Below, in pieces: positions 39,201 through 47,274 of a stretch of DNA of 64,000 nucleotides. A model generated the notes under the pieces. That model worked only from the letters and a program-made list of their open reading frames with translations, ran no database searches and was not told the origin of the DNA. Source of the DNA: Sphaerolaimus hirsutus (Eukaryota; Nematoda; Chromadorea; Monhysterida; Sphaerolaimidae); contig OZ038457.1 of the NCBI GenBank assembly GCA_964036195.1, forward strand, positions 5,180,635 to 5,244,634. Direction: 5' to 3'. Both the position numbers and the translations under genes were made by a program. Each line of letters opens with the position of its first letter. Within the stretch, counting starts at the first letter, position 1.

Positions 39201-42200
39201 GCATACATGACGTATTTATTATGTACATGACGTACATCATTGGGGGTATTTCGAGGGGGGTTATTATTTCCCCAGCCCATTTTGAGGGGGTTTATTCGAG
39301 GGGGGGGGGGTTAATTCAAGGGGGGGGGGGATAGTTCGAGGTAATACGGTAAGCAGACAAAAATAAATGCGCAAAATTGGTTAAGAAAACATTCAGCATT
39401 GGACGAAAGAGAGCCAATGGAGTTAACTAGTAAAATTAGTACAACGAAAATTTACAAACTCAACTACCGAGTATAAATATTTACATATGCGCCGTATGTT
39501 CGCATTTATTTTTACAAAAATAAGATAGTTATAAGCATTTTCCAGCCTATTTACAAAAGCAGCAGAAAAAACTTATCAAGCCTATAAAGTTCAGTTAGCT
39601 TGCAGAAAAGCTTCACACACCAATGTAGTGTATTTTTATGTGTATAGCATACAAACACTTGGCAAACAAACGGGCACACGTGCATTTACAAGGAGAGAAA
39701 TGTAGCTACGGCGCACTGTTAACAGCGGAAAATAAATGTTTACATAAATAATAAAAGGAATTTTGAGTTCAAATGAAACATTAACTATTTACATAGCTAA
39801 AGAGATTCGGTACGGGGTTTAATTGGACGGGCGCGTTACATCCATGATAATTTTTAGGCACACTCTTATTTTTTGTACAAAAATCTGGGCGCCGGTAAAA
39901 ATCATCACGATAACACGTAAATTGAATTTCGCAATACATTGTAACGAAAAAGCAGGGTTAGCTACCACATCTCTTTGAGAAATCGCGTAAAATTCTTACT
40001 ACAAAACAAACAGAAAGTTGGCAAAATTCATCGGCGCGATAATAAGTCCCTAAACGTAAGCGGATTTGACAACGTAAAACGCTTTCCTGTCTCAACGTAA
40101 ATACGCAATTATGCCATGTGTTATGTATAGCTGGCACTTATCCCCGCCGCACATTGCGTTTGATACAAGTTACAATAAATTTTACATAAGCGTCAATATT
40201 TGCTCAATGGATAAGTAAATAAATGAGACACATTGTGCACATGTTGCCAACTTTTCACCGCCGTTTAAACGTTTATAGATTACGCCATTTTCACACCACA
40301 CGAGTAGGGTTCAAACGGGACAAGTTTTTCGGAATTGGTACAGGGACTGACATTTTGGAAAATGCCGATTTTCAGTCGGGATTAGCATTGATCAGTTGCT
40401 TTTCAAATTTGACAGGATCGGAATATGCATTTTTATTGTCAATACAAGAATCCGGGTCTGAAAAGCCCCGAACGAAATCATGATAGGGATGGGTATACCA
40501 TTTCAACCCTACACTCGACGGACAATGTAACTCAGGCACACTCAAATTCTATTCCGACGATATGACCTTCCGATATCTTTGATATTTAAAAATCGATCGA
40601 AACTCGCACTCAAAATAAATACAAAACATGAAGAAAAAAACACAGAAAAACTCCAGAAAAAACTCACTAGTACACTGTTCATCCGCAATCAAATCGTCAT
40701 GCGCCCTACTCCAAGGTATCCTATCCCAACTGGCATCCGCACTGCCCAATCTATATTGCACCTGGTAACCCAAAATGGGGCCGCAGGTGCCTTCAGATTG
40801 GGGCCTGCCCCAGACCAATGTCACTTGAGCACCGGAACTCTGGTGCGGGCTGGCCGCCTCTGATAGCATTAATTCGGTGATTTGTGGTGCGGTTGGTGTC
40901 GATGGTAGGGCTGTGGGTGATGTTTTTGATGTGATGTTTTTGAGGAAATTTTTTTTTGGACAAGTTTTGGATACTTGGAATGAAAACGGGTTTCGCGAAA
41001 CGGCGCAATAGATTATTTTGTTTGTTCCTTTCTTTTCTTTTCAGGCTAGTTATTGGAACAAAAGGAATATTGATATACTCCGGTTACTTTACACCCTGCA
41101 CGCGTGGTTCCCGCTGGAAGTGTGCCAACGATGGTTAACGCGTCCGAGTTTCATAAAAAGATGACAAATTTGATTGTTGTTATAATGTTATTCATTAACA
41201 TATTCACAACGATGAATTTTTTTCATATTTTTACGGAAATCGCATGATTTAATAATCATTGGCACGCTTCCAACACGAGATGTAAATCAGTGCGAGGGCA
41301 GAGTATCACGTACGCCGAGTATATCTGGTAATAAGTACCGTCCCGATAACAATCCTACACTCTGCCAAATGCCTTGAACGCGAACAATTTTTAGAGGATA
41401 AATTGAAAACATTATTTCATGCGTTGGTGAAAATTCGAGATAAATTGTCAAAAAAGAATGTTGAAAATATCTAAAAGACTTTTTACTCGTTTTCCACCAA
41501 AACAAATTGCAAATAGAAATGGGAAACACCATCACATCATCAAATCTCTAGCCCACCCAAAACCCACCAAAATCGTGGGGATAGGCATTCTGATCCGAAA
41601 GTCTCACAGCACTAAAATCATTCAGCACAGTCTGCCCATCAGCCTCCTCATAAGCAGAAGTTGCAACTTGTTGAGTATATAACAAAGTGTTTCCAGGGTC
41701 CCCCGCACCACCCTGGGGGCAGTCACAGACACTGTAAAATGCCCTGTAAAATGTCAAATGTCATGCAAAGTCTCAAAAGTCATGTAAAGTGCCCTGTAAA
41801 ATGGCGGACCATATTCCAGGGCATTTTACATGACTTTGACACTTTACATGGCATTTGACATTTACAGGACAGTTTACAGGGTCTGGGATTGGCACCTGGT
41901 GAGCTTGTTGCTGACTGGTCGGAAGCACCAAACCGGAATTTGGGTCGAAACAATAGCGCTCTACAGCTTCTACGGGACTTTTTACCGGCACTTGTTTTAC
42001 ACTGTGCGTTGTGGTCATTTTCGTGACTCGGGTTACCTGGGATGGGGGGGGGGGGTAATTTGGGTAGTGGTGCATGGGTCAAGAAGCTACCCCTGCTACG
42101 GGCGCTGGCTATTTTCAATGTTTATAATATTCATTGTTTACGAACCCTCGAATAAAAATTCAGCTTTTATAACAAACGCCTTTCCCGGAACCTGCCAATC

Positions 42201-44759
42201 AGTATACGAAAACCAACCACAAAGCCTATCAAAACTTTTTATCTACCTATCGAAGTGTTCAAAATGTAACTAGGTAATCAATATCAATGCAAAAAAACCC
42301 ACAAAAATTCAACCCCAAAACCCAAAACCCCCCGCCCACCTTCTTAGTCTCAGTAGCCCGGCGTTCAATATTCGGGTCATGAGGATCCTGCAGCCACTGC
42401 TCAGTACCGGGCGCGGGCTCGGGCAGCGCGTGCTGGCCGTCGGGCGGCGGCACGTCGTAGCAACTCTCGTACGTGTACGAGTAGGCGGTGCTGTGCGCGC
42501 TCAAGGGGTCGTTCATGGTGTGCGGGTGGTCGCCGACCTGGGGTGATACTTCCGGACACTGTGAAGTGCCTGGTAGATGGAAAATGTCAAGCAAAGTGTC
42601 AAAAGTCACGTAAAATGGCCTGGAAAATGGCAAACTAACGTTTGCCATTTTATGTGACTTTTGACACTTTGCGTGACATTTTCCATCTTCCAGGGCGTTT
42701 TACAGGGTCTGGGAGCGGCACCTGGGCGACTTGTGCCGCGGCGGCGGGCTCGAGCGACTGGTGCGGCGGCGCGTCGGGCGCGTAGCTGCCGCGCGCGCCC
42801 GACGCGGTCACGATGGACGAGGGCTCGTCGGGTTCCGCGTAGCCGCCCGCCTCCGGCGTTTGCCTGAGATGAGACTGTCAATGAAGGATGATACGGTATT
42901 TGTTGAGCCGGACACTTTTTCAGGCGGTTCGACTCGTTGAATGTGAATTTCTATGCCGCTAGTGTAGGTAAAGCAGCAATTTATAATAGCCGTAGTGTAG
43001 TTAAATTCAAACTCGGTTTAAATTCAGTTTATAGTGTCAAACTATTTTAATATCGGGCAGCCCGACAAAATTTGTCGGGCTAACAATGTCACACCGTGTT
43101 ACTCGAGAATCAGTGCATACCAGGGTCCACCGCTACGCGTGGCGCACTCGCAAATGGGCATATTTTGCGGCCAATAGACAATGCCGACAGCATTAAAATA
43201 TCCATAGCGATAATTTTGGTTCATTTCTCTTGTTTATTAAATTTACATTTTTGCCGAAAAACGTTTGACAAATTTGCTCAACACGCGGGGAAAAATACAG
43301 ATAACTCGAATGTCATATTTTTAGCTAGCGGCAAGACCTGCTCAAGCCAAATACTCCAAGAAAGAAGATTTGTGAATAGGACACCGCCAGGACAAAATTC
43401 AATTAACCAGCTTCTCTTTTCAAGCTCCAACGAAATAGTCAATCAAATAACTGGAAGTAAAGTGACCAGTCAAATATAGTTTTCATACTTTGCCATTGCG
43501 GTGTAATCTCCAATGGCTTAGAAGCCGGCAAATTCGCAACCGCTACGGTATGGAATACTTGGAAACACTAGTAAATAGGGCAGTCCGGTACATTTTTATG
43601 TGCAAAGGAGACACCAGATACCGATACAGTACTAGCGGTGGAAAAGCGCCAAAAAAGGGCGCCACCAATGGCGCCATTCGGAAACAGAGCGCCAAGAAAG
43701 CGGGCTCCTACTTAACTACTTACTTTAGCAAATTTCAGTTTAAAAAATCGATTTTTAATGAACGTAAATAAAATAAAATATTTTACAAGTTTTATCGTTT
43801 TTGCAAAACGTAAATAAAAGTAAATATTTTACAAGTTTTATCGTTTTTGCAAAACGTAAATAAAAGTAAACAACCACAATCCCACAATCAACTCAAACAA
43901 CCAAAAAACCCAACAACCCCCCCAAAAACCACCCACCAATCAGCCTGCTCCGGTCTAAGAACACGCTGCGAAGTGGACTCGCTGGCGGTGGTGATCACGG
44001 GCTGGGGGCGGTGGCCGAAGTCGAACTGCAGCTGGGCCACGCACGACTCGGGTACAGTTCTGGGGGGGGGGGGTTAATGGGTGTGGATTTGAATGGGGGG
44101 CTAGTTAAAAGGGGGGCTAAAAGTGACTGGCTCACTGGGCACCAATCTCGGCTCAATAGAAAATATTTATTGTTTTAAAAGTTTATAATCGAGCTCTCAT
44201 GTCGGGCAAATGCAAAAATTGACAAGAGACTCACCTCTTGCTCCCTACCTACAGAGCGCTTCTGCGACTCGAATAAGCTCCCAGACAATATTGAAGCTAG
44301 GTAAAAAGAATACATAAATAAATCACACAAACGCGATTTAATATCCACAGAGCATTACATAAAGGGCTTACGACTCGACTTACACTTAAGTTCGGCACTA
44401 ATTGCAAATTAGCTAACTTTTTGCAAATAATGTGCCGAACTTGAGTCGGAAGCAGTTTATATGACCTCCAAAGGCCCCAATGTAGGATACCCCTTTCAAC
44501 ACAGCATTCACAATTGGGCGGGGGGGGGGGGCGCATCGCACTGCCAAATCTCGCACCTAACACTAGTATCAACTCGCTCGCACGAGTACACCTCCCTCAA
44601 CTTGGTGGTGTGCTCGGCGCTGGTCACCGTCATGTCGCCATCGTGATAAGTCTCGATTTTCGGCTGCTGAGAGACCCCATCAAATTGGTGGCCCCCCTCT
44701 AGAAGCCTCTGCTGATATTCAGCCGTGCTTAATTCGGCATCTTCCGGTATAGTTTCCAT
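15205..44759 (-). CDS. jac-1: p120/delta-catenin with N-terminal fibronectin III domains (JAC-1-like), 27 coding exons
   Basis: Exons in order: 44759-44557, 44059-43937, 42863-42722, 42537-42340, 42036-41896, 41712-41568, 40910-40668, 32582-32364, 32010-31789, 31383-31180, 30847-30660, 30474-30262, 30019-29884, 29797-29687, 23063-22956, 22766-22623, 21272-21140, 21048-20917, 20849-20744, 19587-19409, 19001-18837, 18629-18520, 18174-17933, 17516-17366, 16803-16659, 16322-16184, 15441-15205. All phases agree: 4479 nt, 1492 aa. The protein has a polar N-terminus (1-320), four FN3 domains (about 320-830), a Pro-rich linker (830-913) and p120-type armadillo repeats (914-1415). p120 proteins bind the juxtamembrane tail of classical cadherins and tune adhesion. 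FN3 domains are not typical of vertebrate p120 but are recalled for C. elegans JAC-1. The start codon (gccATGG) is the first in frame. The donor at 18520 (A|gtcggt) is the least certain junction. Two introns exceed 6 kb; two are precise foldback elements and a third nearly so. Confidence 0.93.
15484..15590. mobile_element. Short CCCAGACCCTG foldback copy in the last catenin intron
   Basis: GGTGCCCGTCCCAGACCCTG ... CAGGGTCTGGGATTGTCCCCAG, 107 bp. On the plus strand it has GT...AG ends, opposite to catenin transcription, so here it is a passenger in an intron rather than the intron itself. Confidence 0.75.
17133..17348. repeat. Four-copy tandem repeat (about 55 bp)
   Basis: Units ATTCCCATTTTTTTCTGGCA plus TTATGCCATCAACTAGTGACACACCAATC, differing by small indels, in a catenin intron 17 nt upstream (plus side) of an exon. 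Confidence 0.88.
19090..19222. mobile_element. CCGTATTTCC foldback, short copy in a catenin intron
   Basis: ACCGTATTTCCTAGAAATAC ... GTATTTCGCGGAAATACGTT. Confidence 0.7.
19660..19855. mobile_element. Diverged CCCTGTAAA-family foldback in a catenin intron
   Basis: TGACATTTTGCATGATG, ACATTTGATAAATTTG and ACACTTTACAGGGTGC blocks end in TACTGGCACCAG. The left end is eroded. Confidence 0.5.
21501..22358. mobile_element. CGATAT-repeat hAT-like element, copy 1
   Basis: TAGGGTTCAAACGATATATC ... GATATCGTTTGAACCCTA, flanked by CTGGTCTG at 21493-21500 and 22359-22366. Subterminal arrays of TATCGAATATCGATATCGA surround a 450-bp AT-rich core. In a catenin intron. Confidence 0.88.
22623..23063 (-). CDS. 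jac-1: Catenin gene, linker exons 15-16
   Basis: Exons 23063-22956 and 22766-22623 join FN3-4 to the armadillo region in matching phase 1. They encode a Gln/Pro/Gly-rich, probably disordered linker ending PPFAPVEG just before [10 protein letters not shown]. The acceptor of the second exon follows a C8 run. The gttggt donor lies next to an alternative CCA|gttgag that would break the frame. Confidence 0.82.
23842..24363. mobile_element. CTATCTATC hAT-like element, copy 1
   Basis: Ends CAAGGGTTCAG and AACCCCTG, flanked by ATAGCTGG (23834-23841 and 24364-24371). The interior has CAGCTATCTATCTAT blocks, C/G runs and TTTTAGCGATTTTTCTC. In the 6.6 kb catenin intron. Confidence 0.82.
24952..26165. 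mobile_element. CTATCTATC hAT-like element, copy 2, interrupted by a GGCCGATG element
   Basis: CAGGGGTTTAGTGGATTTGG ... CCATACTGAACCCCTG with internal AGATAGATAGCTGG blocks. The element at 25062-25744 is inserted in its G-run. Flanks match only imperfectly (GATTCCAT against GATTTGAT). Confidence 0.7.
25062..25744. mobile_element. GGCCGATG hAT-like element, copy 1, nested
   Basis: TTGGGTTGGCCGATG ... CCAACCCTA, flanked by GTTGGGGG on both sides. Conserved interior: TTTTAGTACTAAGCACTAGG, TTGCGCGCAAGCGCGCAATT, ATTGACATTGGTGGTTGTTT. Short open frames in it are shared by all copies but look non-coding. Confidence 0.82.
27366..27468. mobile_element. CCCTGTAAA-family foldback copy in the 6.6 kb catenin intron
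   Basis: GGTCCCGCAACCTG ... GACATTTTACAGGGTGTGGG and ACTGGCCCCTG; about 103 bp with complementary arms. Confidence 0.6.
27597..28126. mobile_element. CTATCTATC hAT-like element, copy 3
   Basis: CAGGGGTATC ... GAGACCCCTG; flanks ACCTTGAG and ACCGTGAG match at 7 of 8 positions. Confidence 0.75.
29687..40910 (-). CDS. jac-1: Catenin gene, exons 7-14 encoding four fibronectin III domains
   Basis: FN3-1 uses exons 40910-40668 and 32582-32364; FN3-2 uses 32010-31789 and 31383-31180; FN3-3 uses 30847-30660 and 30474-30262; FN3-4 uses the end of 30474-30262, then 30019-29884 and 29797-29687. Each shows the expected TLxW strand, a GY.V/I strand, a central W or V, a hydrophobic-x-N/D-L turn and the YxFRV...N..G.SEPS signature ([35 protein letters not shown] in FN3-1). 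Domains 1, 2 and 4 are split by a phase-1 intron immediately before the (V/I)xxL turn. Domain 3 lacks that intron and is split instead by the 185-nt foldback intron about twelve residues earlier in phase 0. FN3-1 is divided by an 8.1 kb intron. Confidence 0.88.
30475..30659 (-). mobile_element. Introner-like foldback element forming the intron that splits FN3 domain 3 (185 nt)
   Basis: The exon ends GAACGCGTG; the intron runs from GTGGGCACTTGCGGATCCTG to GGGTCCGTGAG, followed by TGCCCCCTGGTGGCC. The arms (TGTCAAAAGTCATG and its complement) fold as in the other copies. TGGTG flanks the element on both sides. The acceptor is slightly inside the terminal repeat, so the last bases of the element would be exon. 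An acceptor at the downstream CAG (30454) would shorten the FN3 loop too much. The junction deserves transcript support. Confidence 0.65.
32943..33070 (-). CDS. Candidate second alternative exon in the catenin gene
   Basis: GC-rich open frame ([13 protein letters not shown] ... [16 protein letters not shown]) ending G|gtgcct in phase 1, which would join in frame to the FN3-1 second half or to the FN3-2 exon at 32010. Its acceptor is unresolved: every AG gives phase 2, while the exon at 33488-33679 ends in phase 0 at its best donor. It may be an exon disturbed by the adjacent insertion. The plus strand is also open here. Confidence 0.28.
33075..33487. mobile_element. GTCGGGC-family foldback carrying a nested CCCTGTAAA-family element
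   Basis: Outer ends (minus strand) GGTGCGGGATTTGATTGGCC and CGGGTCAATTGAATCCCGCC are inverted repeats containing the TTGGCCCGACGGG motif. Inside, 33154-33380 is a separate foldback (CTCCCGAGCCTGTCAAG ... CTTTACAGGGCTCGG). The outer element starts at the donor GT of the candidate exon 33488-33679. A relative lies at about 2972-3376 in a TMEM47-like intron. Confidence 0.65.
33488..33679 (-). CDS. Candidate alternative first exon inside the catenin gene
   Basis: Within the 8.1 kb intron, an ATG opens 64 codons of Ser/Thr-rich, Arg-containing protein ([20 protein letters not shown]), ending CCG|gtgcgg. A good acceptor (atcacttacggcag) lies 12 nt before the ATG, but reading in from the FN3-1 exon phase meets a stop. 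So it is better explained as an alternative start than as an internal exon. Its donor coincides with the end of a GTCGGGC-family foldback (33075-33487). Content resembles p120 N-terminal regions in composition only. Confidence 0.42.
34182..34296. mobile_element. Short foldback with CTGGTGCCAGATCCAATTAG ends
   Basis: GGTGCCAGATCCAATTAGGA and TTCTAATTGGGTCTGGCCCC are inverted; ATGTAAGGCGCCCGACA and its complement follow inside. The GT...GCCCCAG ends resemble the introner-like family though the interior is unrelated. Confidence 0.65.
34592..34970. mobile_element. CTATCTATC hAT-like element, copy 4
   Basis: CAGGGGTTTAGTAGG ... CTACAAAACCCCTG, flanked by TGAAGATG (34584-34591 and 34971-34978). 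Confidence 0.85.
35050..35255. repeat. Near-perfect 0.2 kb palindrome in the 8.1 kb catenin intron
   Basis: AAGGTGCTCCACACGG ... CCGTGTGGAGCGCCT; arms of about 90 bp include AGAGCGATCTTCAATTGC and its complement. A related AGAGTGATCTTCCAATGCAC stretch occurs at 22393-22415. Confidence 0.88.
35436..35562. mobile_element. CCCAGACCCTG foldback copy
   Basis: CAG|GTGCCACCCCCAGACCCTG at the left and CAGGGTTTCGGAGTGATCC at the right, with TGTCAAATG-type arms, in the 8.1 kb catenin intron. Confidence 0.65.
35923..36609. mobile_element. GGCCGATG hAT-like element, copy 2
   Basis: TAGGGTTGGCCGATG ... TTTCCAACCCTA, flanked by CTTATGTA (35915-35922 and 36610-36617). About 95% similar by eye to copy 1. 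Confidence 0.87.
36675..37504. mobile_element. CGATAT-repeat hAT-like element, copy 2
   Basis: TAGGGTTCGGATGATATG ... ATATCGTCCGAACCCTA, flanked by CAAGCAAC at 36667-36674 and 37505-37512. The core resembles the other copies in inverted orientation. Confidence 0.88.
38502..38937. mobile_element. CAGGGCCGTATCCAGG hAT-like element inserted in a CCGTATT element
   Basis: CAGGGCCGTATCCAGG ... TCCTGGATACGTCCCTG, flanked by CGTATTAC (38494-38501 and 38938-38945), which is part of the end of the surrounding CCGTATTACCTCGAAATACC element (38490-39353). A GGCGCC block lies inside at 38745-38830. Confidence 0.87.
41075..41330. repeat. Dispersed repeat, copy 2 (ATACTCCGGTTACTTTACACC)
   Basis: Partner of 4445-4735, here in the catenin intron between exons 6 and 7. 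Confidence 0.8.
41568..44759 (-). CDS. jac-1: Catenin gene, N-terminal exons 1-6
   Basis: Six exons encode residues 1-317, starting [19 protein letters not shown]. The region is polar, rich in Pro, Ser, Tyr, Gln and acidic residues, with several Tyr-containing stretches ([16 protein letters not shown]) that could be kinase sites, as in the p120 N-terminus. No domain is recognisable. Codons end mostly in C or G, unlike the AT-rich introns. Introns 3 and 5 of this block are the 184- and 183-nt foldback introns. Intron 2 contains a 58-bp tandem duplication and a fragment of the GTCGGGC foldback family. Confidence 0.88.
41713..41895 (-). mobile_element. Introner-like foldback element forming an entire catenin intron (183 nt)
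   Basis: On the minus strand the exon ends CACCAG and the intron begins GTGCCAATCCCAGACCCTG. It ends CAGTGTCTGTGACTGCCCCCAG before exon GGTGGTGCG. The two ends are imperfect inverted repeats, and the interior (TGTCAAATG...CATTTGACA blocks) folds back on itself. No unrelated intron sequence remains. The intron is phase 0 in the unconserved N-terminal region. Confidence 0.85.
42538..42721 (-). mobile_element. Introner-like foldback element forming an entire catenin intron (184 nt)
   Basis: Exon GTCGCCCAG is followed by GTGCCGCTCCCAGACCCTG, a hairpin centred near 42637 (AACGTTAGTTTGCCATTTT against its complement), and CACTTCACAGTGTCCGGAAGTATCACCCCAG before exon GTCGGCGAC. The last 20 bases have diverged from the family but still supply the acceptor. 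CCCAGGT occurs at both borders. Phase 0. Confidence 0.85.
43740..43870. repeat. 58-bp tandem duplication in a catenin intron
   Basis: The unit ATATTTTACAAGTTTTATCG plus TTTTTGCAAAACGTAAATAAAA occurs twice in tandem just downstream (plus side) of a GGCGCC remnant. Confidence 0.85.
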
Positions 44760-45697
44760 GGCTAATTTTTGGGGGGTCACCCGGCGCGACGAATGTTTTT
44801 GTCACATTTCGGTAGTTTTAGAGGCGATAAAATTATCTATTCGTAGCGAATGGAGCGTTGCGAAATTGCCATCTTTTATCATCGGATTTGCGCTGTGATT
44901 GAAATTCGAATAGTGGATGTGTGAAAAAATCTTCCAACATTGTGCGGGGTTTTTTTTGCGGTCGGGAACAAGAAAAACCCGGCGTGAAACATTTGAGGTC
45001 GTTTGCGACAAACGAGAAAACGGTGCCCTAGATTTTGCGCGATTTCCTACTATAGAACGAAATTGTGCGCACCTTCATCGCCACACAAATTCAAATCGGG
45101 AACAATGCGATTTCACACATTTTTTTAATGTTTATACGAGGAGAATTCCGCATATTGTTAACTGACGTGAAAATTGGTAAGAAAAGACAAACTAAAAAAT
45201 CAATGTTCCAAGTAACAAGGAGAGTTGCCAGGGACGGGAAAAGTGACAAGTGGGGTTGCAAGTGATAAAAAAAGTGTCAAGTGGTGAGACATGGCTGAAG
45301 CTTATTGTTAAGTAAAACCTACAAGAGAAAAATTTAGTGTCAATAAATATAGGTAGCACATAAATATGTAGCTAAACGAAGTTGTAGAAGTCTAAGCAGC
45401 AGTTGAAATAACATAACCACATTAGAGGTCAAAACGGAAATGAGGGTGTCAAGTAGATTACTTAACAATCCATTTAATAGTGTGTGTAGGTACTAGGTCT
45501 ACCTAAATATGCACGTACAATATGTATTGTGCTTGTATTTATATCTGCCAATATACAGCTGCAGTGCAGTGCCATGTAAATATAAATATGTCCACGTGCT
45601 AAATCTTCACGCTTGCATGAGTCTGTCATACAAATAAACTGAAAATCCATCAGGGATTGAAATGGTCGGCAAAAGGTAACCTTTCTTGTTTAGATAA

Positions 45698-46403
45698 CTG
45701 GGAGCAGTCCCAGGCCCTGTAAAATGCCCTGTCAAATGTAAAATGTCATGCAAAGTCAAGGGTCTCCTAGGGGGGGGGGGGGGGGGCTGGGGGGGGCTGC
45801 CCCCCCCAAATCCGCCAGCTATCTATCTATCCCGGAGGCCGCTCAGCTATCTATCTATCCCGAGGCGAAATTTTTGGCTACTACCCCCAAACACCCCCCC
45901 CCCCCAAATCGCTCAGCTATCTATCTATCTGGAGTGGTTTTTGAGAAATTTTGCCCCAATTTTTGCTCAAATTCTCCAATTTTCGCACCTTTTTATAGTT
46001 TTTCACCTTCAAAATCGTGCTCTCCGGCTATATACATGGTTATATACCTATTTTTAGCCACTTTATAGCTACTTTTGGCTACTTTTAACTGATTATTAGC
46101 GATTTTTTCCCCTTTCTGCCTTCTTAACCGTGAAAAAGCCTATATATTGTGCCCCCGCCAGCCCCCCCCCCAGAAAAATTTTCCGGCTATCTATCCCTCC
46201 GGAGGAGCGATTTGCTATCTATCCAGCCCCCGCGAGGGCCAAAATCCTGGAGACCCCTGTGCAAAGTGTCAGAAGTCATGGAAAATTCCCGGTAAAATGG
46301 CAAACGTACGTTTGCCATTTTACCGGGTATTTTCCATGACTTTTGACACTTTGCAGTACATTTGAAATTTTACAGGGCATTTTACAAGGTCTGGGACTGG
46401 CAC
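45698..46403 (-). mobile_element. CCCAGACC foldback copy upstream of the catenin start, interrupted by a CTATCTATC element
   Basis: Minus strand: CAG|GTGCCAGTCCCAGACCTTG ... CAGGGCCTGGGACTGCTCCCAG|TT. Removing the nested element (45757-46259 plus its 8-bp duplication) leaves about 195 bp, the size of the catenin introner-like introns. With GT...AG ends in catenin orientation it could be a 5'-UTR intron, but no leader exon is proven. Confidence 0.72.
45757..46259. mobile_element. CTATCTATC hAT-like element, copy 5, inside an introner-like copy
   Basis: CAAGGGTCTCCTAGG ... CTGGAGACCCCTG, flanked by TGCAAAGT (45749-45756 and 46260-46267). Confidence 0.87.
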
Positions 46404-47274
46404 CTGAAGCAAACTCAAAGTGTTTGTAATTCAGTGTATCGGAATTCCTTTGTGTCACGTCGCAAGTGCACCCACATTAGGGATGTACAAATAGATAGTT
46501 ACACACTGGAAAAATCCTAGCTGGAAACAAATGACCCACATAAAATGGCCAGAGAAGATGTTATGTAGGGATCTATTTTGTGCAGAGACCACGTACCTAC
46601 CAGATAAATAATAATACAAATACTACAAGTTTCGAAAATTATATTCTTCACAACAACAGCATACCTCGAATGAGTCAGGTATGCGCCACGGCGATTTTGA
46701 AGGTCAAAATGGTGGAAAAAAGCGATTTTGAGTGAAAATTGAAGCACAAAAATTTGCTCGTCATACGGGTAGATACATAGTGACCGGGATTAACAAATCC
46801 GGACATTTTACCAGAATCGATATAAATATCTACCTGAATACAGTTTGTACGCCGTGCGTATTTTCCACTGAATACTCAATATCTAGCATGACATTCCATG
46901 AACACACCGAGACAAAACGGCTAGCGAGCTACACGCAGAGTTCATGTGCATTCAGCGCGGAGACACATACGCGCATTCCTGGGGGATTTCGTCGCTGCCG
47001 CCCAGCGTCGCCGACGGAACATAACATAACCTACAAGTGAAACACGGCAGCGAAGGGAGACAATAGCGTCATTTAAGTGACAAATTTAAGAGATAAAGTT
47101 TCGGATTTGATGTCAACGGCGGGGTTCCGAAAATTTTGCAACTTTATTGAGCGGGCGGGCGGGCGGCTGGTGTATCAGGAAGATGCAAATATTGGGAATC
47201 TTCGCCCGGTTTAGCAGAAAACTTCCAAACGCCCCGAAAATCACTTCACCAACAACCCGACTCATTCACAAACT

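Larger units (their letters stand above)
32583..40667 (-). other. 8.1 kb catenin intron splitting FN3 domain 1
   Basis: Holds two candidate alternative exons, an old dispersed repeat (35820-37610) split by two younger insertions, the 35050 palindrome and a long AT-rich segment (39355-40300) in which I see no feature. A TAGGGTTCAAACGGGAC element (about 40306-40513) closes it. Confidence 0.6.

Noticed and set aside
43096-43479. 127-codon plus-strand open frame inside a catenin intron
   Set aside because: No recognisable family, low-GC codon positions unlike real exons here, and no splice or start context.
20744-44780. Single-frame open stretches within the catenin exons starting at internal Met codons or GTG
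   Set aside because: These are parts of spliced exons. The apparent start at 44780 is a GTG, and the first true ATG with a good context is at 44759.
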